A DNA stretch of 64,000 bases from DATARR01 sp036376245 (GCA_036376245.1 DASVAS010000004.1:117699-181698); one strand, 5' to 3'. Numbered from the stretch's first letter, positions 10,930 through 19,294 are shown. Numbers and translations: made by a program. The notes: a model not told the origin generated them from the sequence alone.

Positions 10930-11789
10930 CCGCCACGGCCTCGCTGACCCCTCCGGGCGCCGGCGCGCGCGTCCTGGACTTCTCGCCGCGCCGGCGCGGC
11001 ACGCCGCCGCGCCGCAAGCGCAAGAGCGTGCTGGTCACGCTGCTGAAGCCGTTCCTGGCCGCCCTGTTCCTGGTCGCCCTGCCGGCGGGGGTGGTGGCCT
11101 GGGTGCTGACCGCGCCACGGTTCGCCCTGCGCGGCGTCGAGGTGGAGGCGCGGGGGCCGCGGGTCTCGCAGGCGACCGTCCGCAAGGCGCTGGCGCCGCT
11201 CCAGGGACGGAACGTCGTGCGCCTGTCGCTGGCCGAGGTGGCCGCGGCGGTCCAGCGCGATCCGTGGGTGGAGAAGGTGGAGATCGTCAAGGAGCTGCCG
11301 GACGGCCTGCGCGTCAAGGTCTCCGAGCGCCGGCCGGTGGCCCTGCTGATGGCCGCCGGGGGCGCGCTGGTCTGGGCCGACTCCGAGGGCCGCGCCATCG
11401 CGCCGGTCGCGGCGCCGGCCGAGCTGGAGGCGGCCCGCAAGGCCGGCCTCCTGGTGGTGAGCTTCGCCCGCCGGCCGGTGGCGGGCGGCGTCGGCGCCGC
11501 GCTGGACGTTGCCGCCGAGCTGGGGCGAGCCCAGCCGGACTGGGCGGCGAAGCTCTCCAGGATCGAAGTCCTGGGAGAGGAGGACTTCCGGATGCACACG
11601 GACGCCCTCCCCTTCCCCCTGTTGGTGACGAGCGGGCGGCTGGGGCCCAAGGTCCAGCATCTCGTGCAGCTTTTGCCCGAGCTGTCCCGCCGCTACCCGG
11701 GCATCGAAGCCGTGGACCTGCGCTTCTCGCGCAGGATCGTCGTGCAACCCGCGGACGCACCCCCGCCTCCGGGCGGGGCCGGAGCTTGA
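10926..11789 (+). CDS. ftsQ: Cell division protein FtsQ/DivIB
   Basis: FtsQ is a bitopic membrane protein that scaffolds FtsL and FtsB at the divisome. The 287-residue product has a basic cytoplasmic tail (RRRGTPPRRKRK), one transmembrane helix at about residues 38-60 and a POTRA domain beginning at FALRGVEVEA. The FtsQ domain follows, with the typical DPWVEKVEIVKELPDGLRV and SERRPVALL stretches. The GTG start at 10926 overlaps the murC stop. The last 20 residues are Pro/Gly-rich and unstructured. Confidence 0.93.
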   Translation: MTATASLTPPGAGARVLDFSPRRRGTPPRRKRKSVLVTLLKPFLAALFLVALPAGVVAWVLTAPRFALRGVEVEARGPRVSQATVRKALAPLQGRNVVRLSLAEVAAAVQRDPWVEKVEIVKELPDGLRVKVSERRPVALLMAAGGALVWADSEGRAIAPVAAPAELEAARKAGLLVVSFARRPVAGGVGAALDVAAELGRAQPDWAAKLSRIEVLGEEDFRMHTDALPFPLLVTSGRLGPKVQHLVQLLPELSRRYPGIEAVDLRFSRRIVVQPADAPPPPGGAGA

Positions 11790-11821
11790 GGGTCTATTTT
11801 TAGAGAGAGGGTCATCAGCCT

Positions 11822-13060
11822 ATGGCCAAAACGGAACCTTACTTCGTCGGTATCGACATCGGCTCCTCCAAGGTGGGGGTGCTCATCGGCCAGCGCGACG
11901 ACAAGGGTGGGATGGAGGTGGTCGGCAAGGGCCTGGCTCCCAACCGCGGCACGCGCAAGGGCAACATCGTCAACGTGGAAGCCACGGTGGAGGCGCTCAA
12001 GGCCGCCAGCGAGGAAGCCGAGGTGATGGCCGGGGTGGAGATCTCCCGCGCCTACGTCGGCGTCGCCGGGGCGGACATCCGCAGCGTCAACTCCCGCGGC
12101 ATGGTGAGCGTGGCCCGCAAGGACCGCGAGATCACCCGCCAGGACATCCAGCGCGTGCTGGAAGCCGCCCAGTCCGCCGCCCTGCCGTCGGACCGGGAGA
12201 TCCTGCACGCCATCCCCCAGGAATTCATCGTCGACGAGCAGGGCGGCATCGACGATCCCCTGGGGATGCTCGGCACCCGCCTGGAGGTCATGGTCCATCT
12301 GGTGACCGGCAACATCACCCGGTCCCGCACCTTGCTGACCAGCGTCAACCGCGCGGGCGTCGAGGTGGTGCAGATGGTCTTCGAGCCCCTGGCCACGGCC
12401 GAGGCCGTGCTCACCCCCGACGAGCGGGAGCTGGGCGCGCTGCTCATCGACGTCGGCTCGGGCACCACCGAGTACGCCCTCTTCGCCGAGGGCGAGATCC
12501 AGTACAGCGCCGTCGCGCCGATCGGCGCCGGGCACTTCACCAACGACCTCGCCATGGTCCTGCGCACGCCTTTCGCCGAGGCCGAGCGGATCAAGGTCAA
12601 ACAGGGTTGCTGCCTGCCCAGCATGGTCACCGAGGAGGAGGGGATCGCCGTCCCCACGGTGGCGGGTGGCAACTCGCGGATCGTGCCGAAGAAGGAGCTC
12701 TGCGAGATCCTTCAGCCGCGCGCCGAAGAGCTGTTCGCGCTGATCCGGGAAGACTTCCTCAAGCACGCTCCGGACGAGGGGCTGCGCGGCGGAGTCGTGC
12801 TGACCGGCGGCGGCGCGCAGCTCGACGGCCTGCTGGAGATGAGCGAGCAGATCTTCGACGCCGGAGTGCGCTACGGGCTGCCCCGCGGCCTGGGCGGGCT
12901 CGTGGACGTGATCAGCAGCCCCACCTGGGCCACGGCCTCGGGGCTGCTGCTCTACGCCAAGAACGCCGAGGAGAGCCAGAACAAGGTACAGAAGAAATCG
13001 GGATTCAGCGTGCGCGGGATGGTGGGCAGCCTGCGCGGAATGTTCTCGGACCTCCTATGA
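11822..13060 (+). CDS. ftsA: Cell division actin homologue FtsA
   Basis: FtsA is the actin-like ATPase that tethers FtsZ to the membrane. The phosphate-1 loop GIDIGSSKVGVL is at about residues 10-21, and the SHS2 (1C) domain covers roughly residues 85-165. The phosphate-2 segment LLIDVGSGTTEYALF is near residue 205 and the adenosine motif VVLTGGGAQLDGL near 325. The extreme C-terminus (VRGMVGSLRGMFSDLL) is a plausible amphipathic membrane-targeting helix. A 32-base gap with GAGAGAGGG separates it from ftsQ. The stop overlaps an ATG (ATGA) that is a possible but less likely ftsZ start. Confidence 0.96.
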   Translation: MAKTEPYFVGIDIGSSKVGVLIGQRDDKGGMEVVGKGLAPNRGTRKGNIVNVEATVEALKAASEEAEVMAGVEISRAYVGVAGADIRSVNSRGMVSVARKDREITRQDIQRVLEAAQSAALPSDREILHAIPQEFIVDEQGGIDDPLGMLGTRLEVMVHLVTGNITRSRTLLTSVNRAGVEVVQMVFEPLATAEAVLTPDERELGALLIDVGSGTTEYALFAEGEIQYSAVAPIGAGHFTNDLAMVLRTPFAEAERIKVKQGCCLPSMVTEEEGIAVPTVAGGNSRIVPKKELCEILQPRAEELFALIREDFLKHAPDEGLRGGVVLTGGGAQLDGLLEMSEQIFDAGVRYGLPRGLGGLVDVISSPTWATASGLLLYAKNAEESQNKVQKKSGFSVRGMVGSLRGMFSDLL

Positions 13061-13098
13061 ACAGACATCCACGGAACCCAGGAAAAGGGGGAAGAAAA

Positions 13099-14385
13099 AT
13101 GATCCTTTTTGAAGACCAGGACGCTTCGGAGGCCGCGCGGGACAAGCTTCGCGTCCAGGAAGCGGCGGACGCCGCCCCCGCGCGCATCAAGGTCATCGGC
13201 GTCGGCGGCGGTGGCGGCAACGCGGTGAACCGCATGATCGATTCGCAGCTCCGCGGCATCGAGTTCATCGCCGCCAACACCGACCTGCAGGCGCTCAACA
13301 AGTGCCGCGCGCCGATCAAGCTGCAGATCGGCCGCATGCTCACCAAGGGCCTCGGCGCCGGCGCCGACCCCGAGATGGGCCGCAAGGGCGCGCTCGAGGA
13401 CACCGACATGATCCTCGAGACCCTGGAGGGGGCCGACATGGTCTTCCTCACCGCCGGCCTCGGCGGCGGCACGGGCACCGGCGCGGTGCCGGTGATCGCC
13501 TCGCTGGCGGCCGAGATCGGCGCCCTCACCGTGGCGGTGGTCACCAAGCCCTTCGGCTTCGAGGGCCGTCGCCGCATGCAGTACGCCGAGCGCGGCGTCG
13601 AGGAGCTGCGCAGCGCGGTGGACACATTGATCACGATTCCCAACGAGCGGCTGCTCAACTTCGTCGAGCGCGGCACGCCTCTCTCCGAGGCCTTCCGTAT
13701 CGCCGACGACGTGCTCCGCCAGGCCGTGCAGGGCATCAGCGACCTGATCACCATCCCGGGCGAGGTCAACGTCGACTTCGCCGACGTGCGGACGATCATG
13801 ACCGGCATGGGCATGGCGCTGATGGGCACGGGCATCGCCAAGGGCGAGCACCGGGCGCTGGAGGCGGCGCAGCGGGCCATCTCCTCGCCGCTCCTGGAGG
13901 AGACCTCCATCCAGGGGGCCAGGGGCGTGCTGATCAACATCTCGGGCGGTCACGACCTGACGCTGCACGAGGTGGCGGAAGCGGCGCGCATCATCGCCGA
14001 TTCGGTCGATCAGGACGCCAACATCATCTCCGGCATGGTGATCGATCCGAGCCTGGAAGAGGCCATGAAGGTGACGGTGATCGCCACCGGCTTCGACCGT
14101 TCGGTCGACGACCGTCCGCGGATGCCGTTGCCGGCCATGTCCGCGAGCCGTCCGGTGATCGCGCCCGCGCCGCTCGCCGCGGTGCCGCCGCTCGATCGGG
14201 ACCGCGACCGTGACCGGGATCGTGACCGGGATCGTGAGGAACAGGAGAAGTCGGCCGCCGACGTGCCGTTCTACCGCAAGGCCATCGCCAACCAGCGCGG
14301 CGACGACCCGAACGGTTTCGGTCCGAACTGGTCGAACGTGGACGACTACGACATCCCGACGGTGTTGCGGAAGCAGATGGACTGA
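13099..14385 (+). CDS. ftsZ: Cell division GTPase FtsZ
   Basis: FtsZ polymerises into the Z-ring. The GTPase domain starts at IKVIGVGGGGGNAVNRM. The tubulin signature GGGTGTGAVP is at about residues 123-132, with the T7 synergy loop further on. The linker contains a run of alternating Asp and Arg (about 12 residues), followed by the conserved C-terminal peptide DYDIPTVLRKQMD that binds FtsA. I chose ATG 13099 because a strong AAAGGGGGAAG ribosome binding site sits just before it. An in-frame ATG at 13057 overlaps the ftsA stop and would add 14 nonconserved residues. Confidence 0.96.
   Translation: MILFEDQDASEAARDKLRVQEAADAAPARIKVIGVGGGGGNAVNRMIDSQLRGIEFIAANTDLQALNKCRAPIKLQIGRMLTKGLGAGADPEMGRKGALEDTDMILETLEGADMVFLTAGLGGGTGTGAVPVIASLAAEIGALTVAVVTKPFGFEGRRRMQYAERGVEELRSAVDTLITIPNERLLNFVERGTPLSEAFRIADDVLRQAVQGISDLITIPGEVNVDFADVRTIMTGMGMALMGTGIAKGEHRALEAAQRAISSPLLEETSIQGARGVLINISGGHDLTLHEVAEAARIIADSVDQDANIISGMVIDPSLEEAMKVTVIATGFDRSVDDRPRMPLPAMSASRPVIAPAPLAAVPPLDRDRDRDRDRDRDREEQEKSAADVPFYRKAIANQRGDDPNGFGPNWSNVDDYDIPTVLRKQMD
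14194..14237 (+). repeat. Tandem Asp-Arg codon repeat in the ftsZ linker
   Basis: Short tandem repetition of GAC/GAT and CGN codons encodes an alternating acidic-basic run in the FtsZ C-terminal linker. Slippage here would change linker length without altering the GTPase core. Confidence 0.8.
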
Positions 14386-14386
14386 C

Positions 14387-14412
14387 CCGGGAGATCGCCC
14401 ATGATCTCCCGG
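14387..14412 (+). terminator. Hairpin just after ftsZ
   Basis: A perfect 10-bp inverted repeat, CCGGGAGATC and GATCTCCCGG, with a six-base loop starts two bases after the ftsZ stop. There is no T-run behind it, so it is either a weak intrinsic terminator or an mRNA 3'-end stabiliser for the dcw transcript. Confidence 0.6.
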
Positions 14413-14514
14413 CCGCCGCTGGACTCCGGGCGGGCGGCGTAAGGCGATTGGAAGAAGGATCGCCGCGCCGCCTGCCGACAGGATCGGTTGCCCCTGCCTG
14501 CCCTTACCACCCGG
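14413..14514. other. Start of the ftsZ-to-MscS-like intergenic region
   Basis: The 527 bases between ftsZ and the next confident gene hold the post-ftsZ hairpin, this unassigned 100-base stretch, a doubtful 68-codon frame on the minus strand and the large inverted-repeat element at 14732-14895. I see no RNA gene here. Confidence 0.5.
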
Positions 14515-14721
14515 TCAATCCTCGGCCTCGGGCTCCTCGGCTCCTGATCTGCTCAGGAGAGGAAATTTCGCATCGATCCTCTCGTCAAGGATCTCAGAAC
14601 TGGAAGGAAGCTTTCCAATGAGCCGGTGTCCTCTGAAAACAGGGAGATCCTCCAGACGCGTCGTTTTCTCGGACGGGGGCTCCGATTCATGCCAAGCATC
14701 CTTCATGATCGGATTGTACAC
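14515..14721 (-). CDS. Small hypothetical protein, doubtful
   Basis: A 68-codon frame lies alone between ftsZ and the inverted-repeat element. A methionine at codon 6 (MKDAWHESEP) is an equally possible start, with TACAAT just upstream on the minus strand. The product is charged, with no membrane segment, and I recognise no family. The central LEDLPVFRGHRLIGKLP and the acidic C-terminus (EEPEAED) vaguely recall small antitoxins, but no toxin gene adjoins it. Local base composition is somewhat less GC-rich than in the neighbouring genes, where chance frames are common, which slightly favours a real gene. Confidence is low. Confidence 0.3.
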   Translation of the reverse strand: MYNPIMKDAWHESEPPSEKTTRLEDLPVFRGHRLIGKLPSSSEILDERIDAKFPLLSRSGAEEPEAED

Positions 14722-14731
14722 GCCTGTCTTA

Positions 14732-14895
14732 ACCGTCCCTTCAGGGACAATCGCGGGTAGCCCCAGGTTTTAACCTGGGGCGGAGGGTGGGCGCGGATCT
14801 CACCTGAACGGCATCGCGGGACGGCAACGGCGGTGGCCGCTCCCGCCCCAGGTTGAAACCGTGGGGCTACCCGCGATTGTCCCTGAAGGGACGGT
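14732..14895. repeat. Large inverted-repeat element (REP/MITE-like)
   Basis: Two arms of 52 and 53 bases (14732-14783 and 14843-14895) are reverse complements except for a short patch around the centre of an inner palindrome. They are separated by about 59 bases. Each arm itself contains small palindromes (CCCTTCAGGG and CCCCAGG..CCTGGGG), so both a long cruciform and two short hairpins can form. It has no coding capacity. The compensated similarity of the arms and the intergenic location fit a mobile REP-type or miniature inverted-repeat sequence. Confidence 0.75.
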
Positions 14896-14912
14896 CCGGA
14901 GAGGAATGACGC

Positions 14913-15713
14913 CTACCGCCGAACCGGGCTAGGCGGGATCGCGATCGTCGAATCCCCTTCGAAAGTGCTGGAGGCCACGCCTTCCACGGGCTCGACCCTC
15001 GGAGGGTATCCGCCCGCCCGTTCCTCGGCGGCCAGCCTTGCCTGGCGGACCTCCTCGGCCTTGCGCTGGCCCTGCTCGACCCAGCGACGCATGTATTCCC
15101 CCGCGAGATCCCGGCAGCCGAGACCGAAGGCGAGACCCACCGCCAGCGCGATGGCGCCCAGCAGCAGCGTGAAGGCCGTCCGCACGATGTCGTCCGCCAC
15201 CTGGAGCTGGTCCAGGGCCATGAAGAGGGCCAGGGTGACGATGGCGCCCTTGGCCACCTTGCCGATCACCGAGAAGCCGCTCACGCCGCCCATGGACGCC
15301 GCCAGGACATCCTTCACGAACTCGCCCAGCACCATCCCGATGATGACGATCAGCACCGCCACGATCACGTTGGGGATGTAGGTGATCAGCGAATAGAGCA
15401 TCGCCGAGACGGCGGTGAGCCCCAGGGCGTTGGTCGCCATGACAATCGTTGTCAGGGCCACGATCCAGAAAACGAGACGGGCCACCAGGCTGGAGGGGTC
15501 GAGCTTGGTGCCCGTGCGGGCCAGGGCGCGGTGGACGCCGCCGCGGTCGAGGGCCTCGTCGAAGTGGAGCCGCTCCAGGATGGCGTCGGTGGCCTTTTCG
15601 AGCAGCTTCGCCACGATGAGGCCTATCAGCAGGATCAAGATGGCGCCGAGCAGGTTCGGGAGGAAATCCACCAGCTCGGCGTACATCAGTCGAGTCCGAT
15701 CTCCGAGGTCCAT
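14913..15713 (-). CDS. Mechanosensitive-channel-like TM-helix protein
   Basis: The 266-residue protein contains repeated hydrophobic helices with the pattern of the conserved TM-helix repeat found in MscS-related proteins: LPNLLGAILILLIGLIVAKL near residue 20 and IPNVIVAVLIVIIGMVLGEF near residue 113. More membrane segments follow at about 70, 155 and 180. The C-terminal tail is charged and helical (WVEQGQRKAEEVRQAR). No cytoplasmic MscS beta-domain follows, so channel function is uncertain. I chose the ATG at 15713 because AAAGGAG precedes it; the next upstream ATG adds 14 residues without a good ribosome site. Confidence 0.82.
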   Translation of the reverse strand: MDLGDRTRLMYAELVDFLPNLLGAILILLIGLIVAKLLEKATDAILERLHFDEALDRGGVHRALARTGTKLDPSSLVARLVFWIVALTTIVMATNALGLTAVSAMLYSLITYIPNVIVAVLIVIIGMVLGEFVKDVLAASMGGVSGFSVIGKVAKGAIVTLALFMALDQLQVADDIVRTAFTLLLGAIALAVGLAFGLGCRDLAGEYMRRWVEQGQRKAEEVRQARLAAEERAGGYPPRVEPVEGVASSTFEGDSTIAIPPSPVRR

Positions 15714-15794
15714 TGCCGCTCCTTTCCACAAACCGTTGATTTTGCGGTCGTTCAACCTCGGGGGGAGAGTGGCAGCAAGAAATCTGCCACTCCC

Positions 15795-16298
15795 TCAGCG
15801 CAGACGGCCTCCCGCTTCCTTGACCTTGCGCTCGATGAAGAGGCGGACGGGATAGGGCAGGGCCGCGGGCGGGACGAAGACCGGATAGGGATAGTGGGTG
15901 GGGCCGAGGATCCAGATGGCGGCGAACCGGTGGAGGACCTTGACGGAGTCCCAGGCGAGGCGCGATCTCCAATCGGGGGATTCGAGGACGCAACCTTCTT
16001 CCGAGAACGTCACCCGCAGCACCGACTCTCCCATGGCCACCGCGTACCGGCCCGCCCGACGGTAGGATGCGTACCAGAGAAAGAAGAAGCTGGCGAGCAC
16101 CCCGAGCCCGAAAGAGGAGAGGAGCCTGAGGTCGGAGCTGGTCAGGCCGGCCAGACAGAGGAGGAGGGTCAGCCCGAAGCCGATCAGATACCCCACGGAG
16201 CCGTCCAGGATGGACTCACGGTGGATCCGCCGGGCGAGAGCCGGCGTGTACTGGAACTCGATCACATAGGGTTGCTCGAGGGGCAGGGGTTCCGCCAT
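15795..16298 (-). CDS. YcxB-like membrane protein
   Basis: A 167-residue protein with an N-terminal FQYTPALARRIHR segment and two close membrane helices (about residues 35-55 and 60-82). A soluble C-terminal domain follows with EEGCVLESPDWRSRLAWDSV and HRFAAIWILG. This order matches the YcxB-like family, whose function is unknown. The start ATG at 16298 follows GGAGGAAACC. A much longer minus-strand frame continues upstream opposite the hydrolase gene but is not coding. It sits alone between a TM-helix protein and a divergent hydrolase. Confidence 0.75.
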   Translation of the reverse strand: MAEPLPLEQPYVIEFQYTPALARRIHRESILDGSVGYLIGFGLTLLLCLAGLTSSDLRLLSSFGLGVLASFFFLWYASYRRAGRYAVAMGESVLRVTFSEEGCVLESPDWRSRLAWDSVKVLHRFAAIWILGPTHYPYPVFVPPAALPYPVRLFIERKVKEAGGRLR

Positions 16299-16406
16299 GG
16301 CAGGTTTCCTCCAGGGTTCCGCTGAAGGTGAGAGATCTCCGGATTCCTTTTCGCTGCGGGCTGTGTGGACGCTGAAGACATCGTAACCCCTTTCAGGAGA
16401 AGAGCC

Positions 16407-17600
16407 ATGCGCAAGAGGATGCTGTCGTTCATCGTTGGCTTCGCCGCCGTCCTGCCGGTCCCGGCCACGGCCGCCGACTACCAGGTCGTCTCCGTGACCG
16501 AGCGGCGGGTGGGACCGCTGGTGATCACCGAGGAGACCGTGCAGGCGGGGGCTGACCCCGTCGCCCGCTTCACGCTTCACCGCATGACCAAGGCGGACGC
16601 GGCCTCCCGGGGCGCGCTGTTGATGATGCCCGGCGGCGCCTCCAACTTCGCCTTCTACACCGCCGACCAGGACGGCAAGGAGCTCCAGTCTTTCGCCGCC
16701 TACCTCGCTTTGCGCGGCGTCGACGTCTGGGGCTACTCTCCCCGGACGCGGGGCCTGGCGCCGGGAGCGTGCTCGGGCGCGGTGGACTGCTCGGGGATGG
16801 CGGGCTGGGGGATGCAGTCCGTGGTGGACGACGCGCTCTACATCCGCGAGCGCATCCGCCAGGTCCACGGCGCGGACCGTCCGGTGATCGCGGGCCTCTC
16901 GCTGGGTGCCATGTCCACCCTGGCGCTGATGAACGCCGCTCCGGACGACTGGGCCGCCGCCGTGGTCTGGGAGGGGATGCTCTACAGCACGGACCCCGTG
17001 GTCCTCGCGGCCAACCAGGTCTCCTGCGACGAGGTCGAGGCCCGTATCGCGAACGGCGAGATCTGGGACGACGCCAACTATCCCGTCATCCGCCTCCTCT
17101 ACGCGCTCGCCACGGCGGACCCGGACGGGCCGACACCGCTGCCGGGCTTCCCGCCGGGATTCACCAACCGGCAGGTCTTTCTGGCTCTGCTCACCACGCC
17201 GCAGCCGGCGCCGCCGGGATACGTGCCGGGGTACACCCTGGCGGTCGGGAGCGTGGAGACGGGCTTCACCTATTCGTCCGAGGCGCGGCTGGGGATGTTG
17301 ATCGATCAGCTCAACCACTACGAGCCGCTGGCGCTGATCCGCGACTACACCTGCGCGCTGGCGGGCGAGCGGATCTTCACCGGCAATCTGGAGAGCTTCA
17401 CCGCGCCGGTCTACGCCATCGGCGGCGGCCACGGCTTCGGCGCCTGGATGGGCGACAACATCGACCTGCTGGGCTCGACCGACGTCACCTGGAACTACAT
17501 CCCCGAGTTCGGCCACGGCGACCACTTCGCCTCGCCGGAGCACCGGCGGCTGCTGGAAGAGCCGCTGTTCCAGTGGCTGAAACGGGTGCTGGAGGACTGA
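16407..17600 (+). CDS. Secreted alpha/beta-hydrolase family protein
   Basis: Residues 1-22 form a signal peptide (MRKRMLSFIVGFAAVLPVPATAA). The mature part has an alpha/beta-hydrolase look: GGASNFAFYTAD near residue 75, a nucleophile elbow GLSLGAMS (serine at about residue 167) and a likely catalytic histidine in FGHGDHF close to the C-terminus. The substrate is unknown; an esterase or peptidase role in the periplasm is plausible. The ATG at 16407 has AGGAGA 6 bases upstream. An in-frame upstream start would put non-signal residues in front. Confidence 0.8.
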   Translation: MRKRMLSFIVGFAAVLPVPATAADYQVVSVTERRVGPLVITEETVQAGADPVARFTLHRMTKADAASRGALLMMPGGASNFAFYTADQDGKELQSFAAYLALRGVDVWGYSPRTRGLAPGACSGAVDCSGMAGWGMQSVVDDALYIRERIRQVHGADRPVIAGLSLGAMSTLALMNAAPDDWAAAVVWEGMLYSTDPVVLAANQVSCDEVEARIANGEIWDDANYPVIRLLYALATADPDGPTPLPGFPPGFTNRQVFLALLTTPQPAPPGYVPGYTLAVGSVETGFTYSSEARLGMLIDQLNHYEPLALIRDYTCALAGERIFTGNLESFTAPVYAIGGGHGFGAWMGDNIDLLGSTDVTWNYIPEFGHGDHFASPEHRRLLEEPLFQWLKRVLED

Positions 17601-18221
17601 TCAAAGCGGCGGGAGCTCCGGCAGGCGGCGGAGGCTCTCGATGAAGGCCTTTTCGTCGAAAGCATTCTGTTGGAGCATGCCGCGCGTTATTTCGAGAGCG
17701 AGCACGAGCCCGATCATCCGCCGCGCGTGCTCGGGGGAGTAGCCTTCGGCCAGCAGCCGCTCGAGCGTCTCGCGAATTTCCGGCGGGTCGTTCTCGGCGA
17801 TCTGGCGGTTGACCATCTCCATGAGCGCGGCGTGGAGGACCGGGTCGTGCCGGGCGGCTTCCTCCCCGAACGCCGGTTGGAAGGCGTCGCCCAGCACGGA
17901 GCGCCGGTCTTCGTCGAAGCTCCTGGCCACCCGGAAGTCCGTCAGGTCCGAGAACCCCTGCTCGCGCAGGTGATTGCGGAAGAGGGCGGGGGAGGAGGGG
18001 AGGGAGGGATCGTCGAACCCGAGAGCGATGGCGGAATCGGCCGCGGCCAGGGCCTCTTCCTTGGTCGGGAGCTGCTGCCTCCGGCGGTGGACGATCCAGA
18101 GAATTCGCGGCGCGCCCTTGCCGACGATCTGGCAGGTGACGGCTGGAAAGAACCCCAGGCCGTCTCCGGCGGCGCCCGGAACGTATTGAAGACCCTTTTT
18201 CTTGCTTTTCTTCCTCTTCAT
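17601..18221 (-). CDS. DUF1841-like hypothetical protein
   Basis: A 206-residue soluble protein with a lysine-rich N-terminus (MKRKKSKKKG). The C-terminal half, HDPVLHAALMEMVNRQIAE followed by PPEIRETLERLLAEG and HARRMIGLVLALEI, resembles the helical DUF1841 family, in which a conserved PxLHxxMH-type motif precedes a second histidine-containing helix. Function is unknown. It is convergent with the hydrolase gene, whose stop abuts its own stop. There is no signal peptide. Confidence 0.65.
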   Translation of the reverse strand: MKRKKSKKKGLQYVPGAAGDGLGFFPAVTCQIVGKGAPRILWIVHRRRQQLPTKEEALAAADSAIALGFDDPSLPSSPALFRNHLREQGFSDLTDFRVARSFDEDRRSVLGDAFQPAFGEEAARHDPVLHAALMEMVNRQIAENDPPEIRETLERLLAEGYSPEHARRMIGLVLALEITRGMLQQNAFDEKAFIESLRRLPELPPL

Positions 18222-18281
18222 CGCGGCTGACGAGAATACACGAGCCGGCGGTATCCGCCAAGAGAGAACCTCAGGCTCGGC

Positions 18282-18794
18282 TCATCGGGACCGGATGGCG
18301 GCGACGAGGTACCAGACGACGCAGACCCCGACCAGGCCCACCGAAAGGAAGAAGAACAGCGGGCCAAGCCCTGTCGCCTCCCCGATCGCGACCCGGCGGA
18401 CCTTCCAGAAGAGCACCAGGAAGATCCAGACCAGTACCGCGCGCAGAGCGAAGATCAGGCGCCGGGCGAGGAAGTACTGACGCTCGGCGTTCTGCGGCGT
18501 GATGGCCACCGGGTAGTTGTAGTGGTGCGGAATGCGGGCGACGAACGACAGGAGGGCGTAGAGGACGAGCGCGATCACCGGTACGAGCATGAGCTCCCGG
18601 GCCGAGCCCCAGCGGTCCGGCTGGCCGCTCGCCCCGAAGTGCAGAGGTACACGGCCCGGTAGGAAGCTGGGAGCGATGAGTACAGCGACCAGAGCGGCTG
18701 AAAGGCCGCCGGCGCCGGCGAGAGCCAGCATCCGCAGGACGTGGTCCAGCATCCTCGACTCAGGGCGGATTCGTGGACGGGCTTCTTTCTGCAC
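18282..18794 (-). CDS. DUF1648-like four-helix membrane protein
   Basis: The product has four hydrophobic helices. Between the first two lies PLHFGASGQPDRWGS, which matches the DUF1648 pattern (PxHxxxxGxxDxxG) seen in SdpI-like immunity and membrane proteins. Function is unknown. The GTG at 18794 with GGAG upstream gives 170 residues. An ATG at 18752 (MLDHVLRML) has its GAGG too close to be an obvious ribosome site, so the start is uncertain. It reads away from the repeat array that begins about 50 bases upstream. Confidence 0.68.
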   Translation of the reverse strand: MQKEARPRIRPESRMLDHVLRMLALAGAGGLSAALVAVLIAPSFLPGRVPLHFGASGQPDRWGSARELMLVPVIALVLYALLSFVARIPHHYNYPVAITPQNAERQYFLARRLIFALRAVLVWIFLVLFWKVRRVAIGEATGLGPLFFFLSVGLVGVCVVWYLVAAIRSR

Positions 18795-19294
18795 AGTCGC
18801 TCCGGGGATTCGTTCTCGGATACGTATCCTATCCCCAGGCTGGGACTGAAAATCGACTCCGAGCCGTCGTCAACATCTCCAGGCTGGAGTCAGTTGACTC
18901 CGAGCCGGAGTCAACGTCTCCAGGCCAAAGTCGATTGACTCTGGTCCGGAGTCAAGATCTCCACGCCAGAGTCAACGTCTCCAGCGCAAAGTCAACGTCG
19001 GCGGGCCGGAGTCAGTTGACTCTGAGCTGGCGTCGACATCTCCAGGCCGGAGTCGACCGACTCTGACTCAGAGTCGACATCTCCAGGCCAGAGTCAACGT
19101 CTCCAGGCTGGAGTCAGTCGACTCCGCGCTGGAGCCAACGTCTCCAGGCCAAAGTCGATCGACTCTGGCTTGGAGTCAAGATCTCCAGGCCGGAGTCAAC
19201 GTCTCCAGCTCAGAGTCAACGTCGGCAAGCCAGAGTCTCCGGACGACGGCTTGGAGCTATTTTTCTTCGAGATTCGGCGGTTGAAAGGGTGGAC
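18795..19294. other. Gene-free stretch dominated by a repeat array
   Basis: About 500 bases between two minus-strand genes. The degenerate repeat array listed separately occupies 18844-19255. The short open frames through it change phase because units are 20 or 21 bases long, so I do not consider it coding. Confidence 0.7.
18844..19255. repeat. Degenerate 20/21-bp palindromic tandem repeat array
   Basis: About 19 head-to-tail units alternate between two types. A 20-base unit is near CGGAGTCAACGTCTCCAGGC. A 21-base palindromic variant contains GGAGTCAGTTGACTCC or AGTCGATCGACT. Nearly every unit keeps GAGTC, then CTCC or GACTC, then GGC. There is also higher-order structure: the block at 18865-19006 reappears, diverged, at about 19089-19231, an offset of 224 bases. 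There are no unique spacers, so it is not CRISPR. It could be a protein-binding array, a structural or minisatellite repeat, or repeated small hairpins. Confidence 0.85.

Noticed and set aside
14386..14912. tRNA or other structural RNA in the large gap after ftsZ
   Set aside because: No cloverleaf, anticodon loop or CCA-type end was found; the folded parts are explained by the inverted-repeat element.
18773..19066. Coding repeats: open frames through the tandem array
   Set aside because: Unit lengths of 20 and 21 bases shift phase, there is no ribosome site and the residues are monotonous; more likely noncoding.
18844..19255. CRISPR array
   Set aside because: Units are short and contiguous, degenerate, with no unique spacers of constant length and no cas genes nearby.
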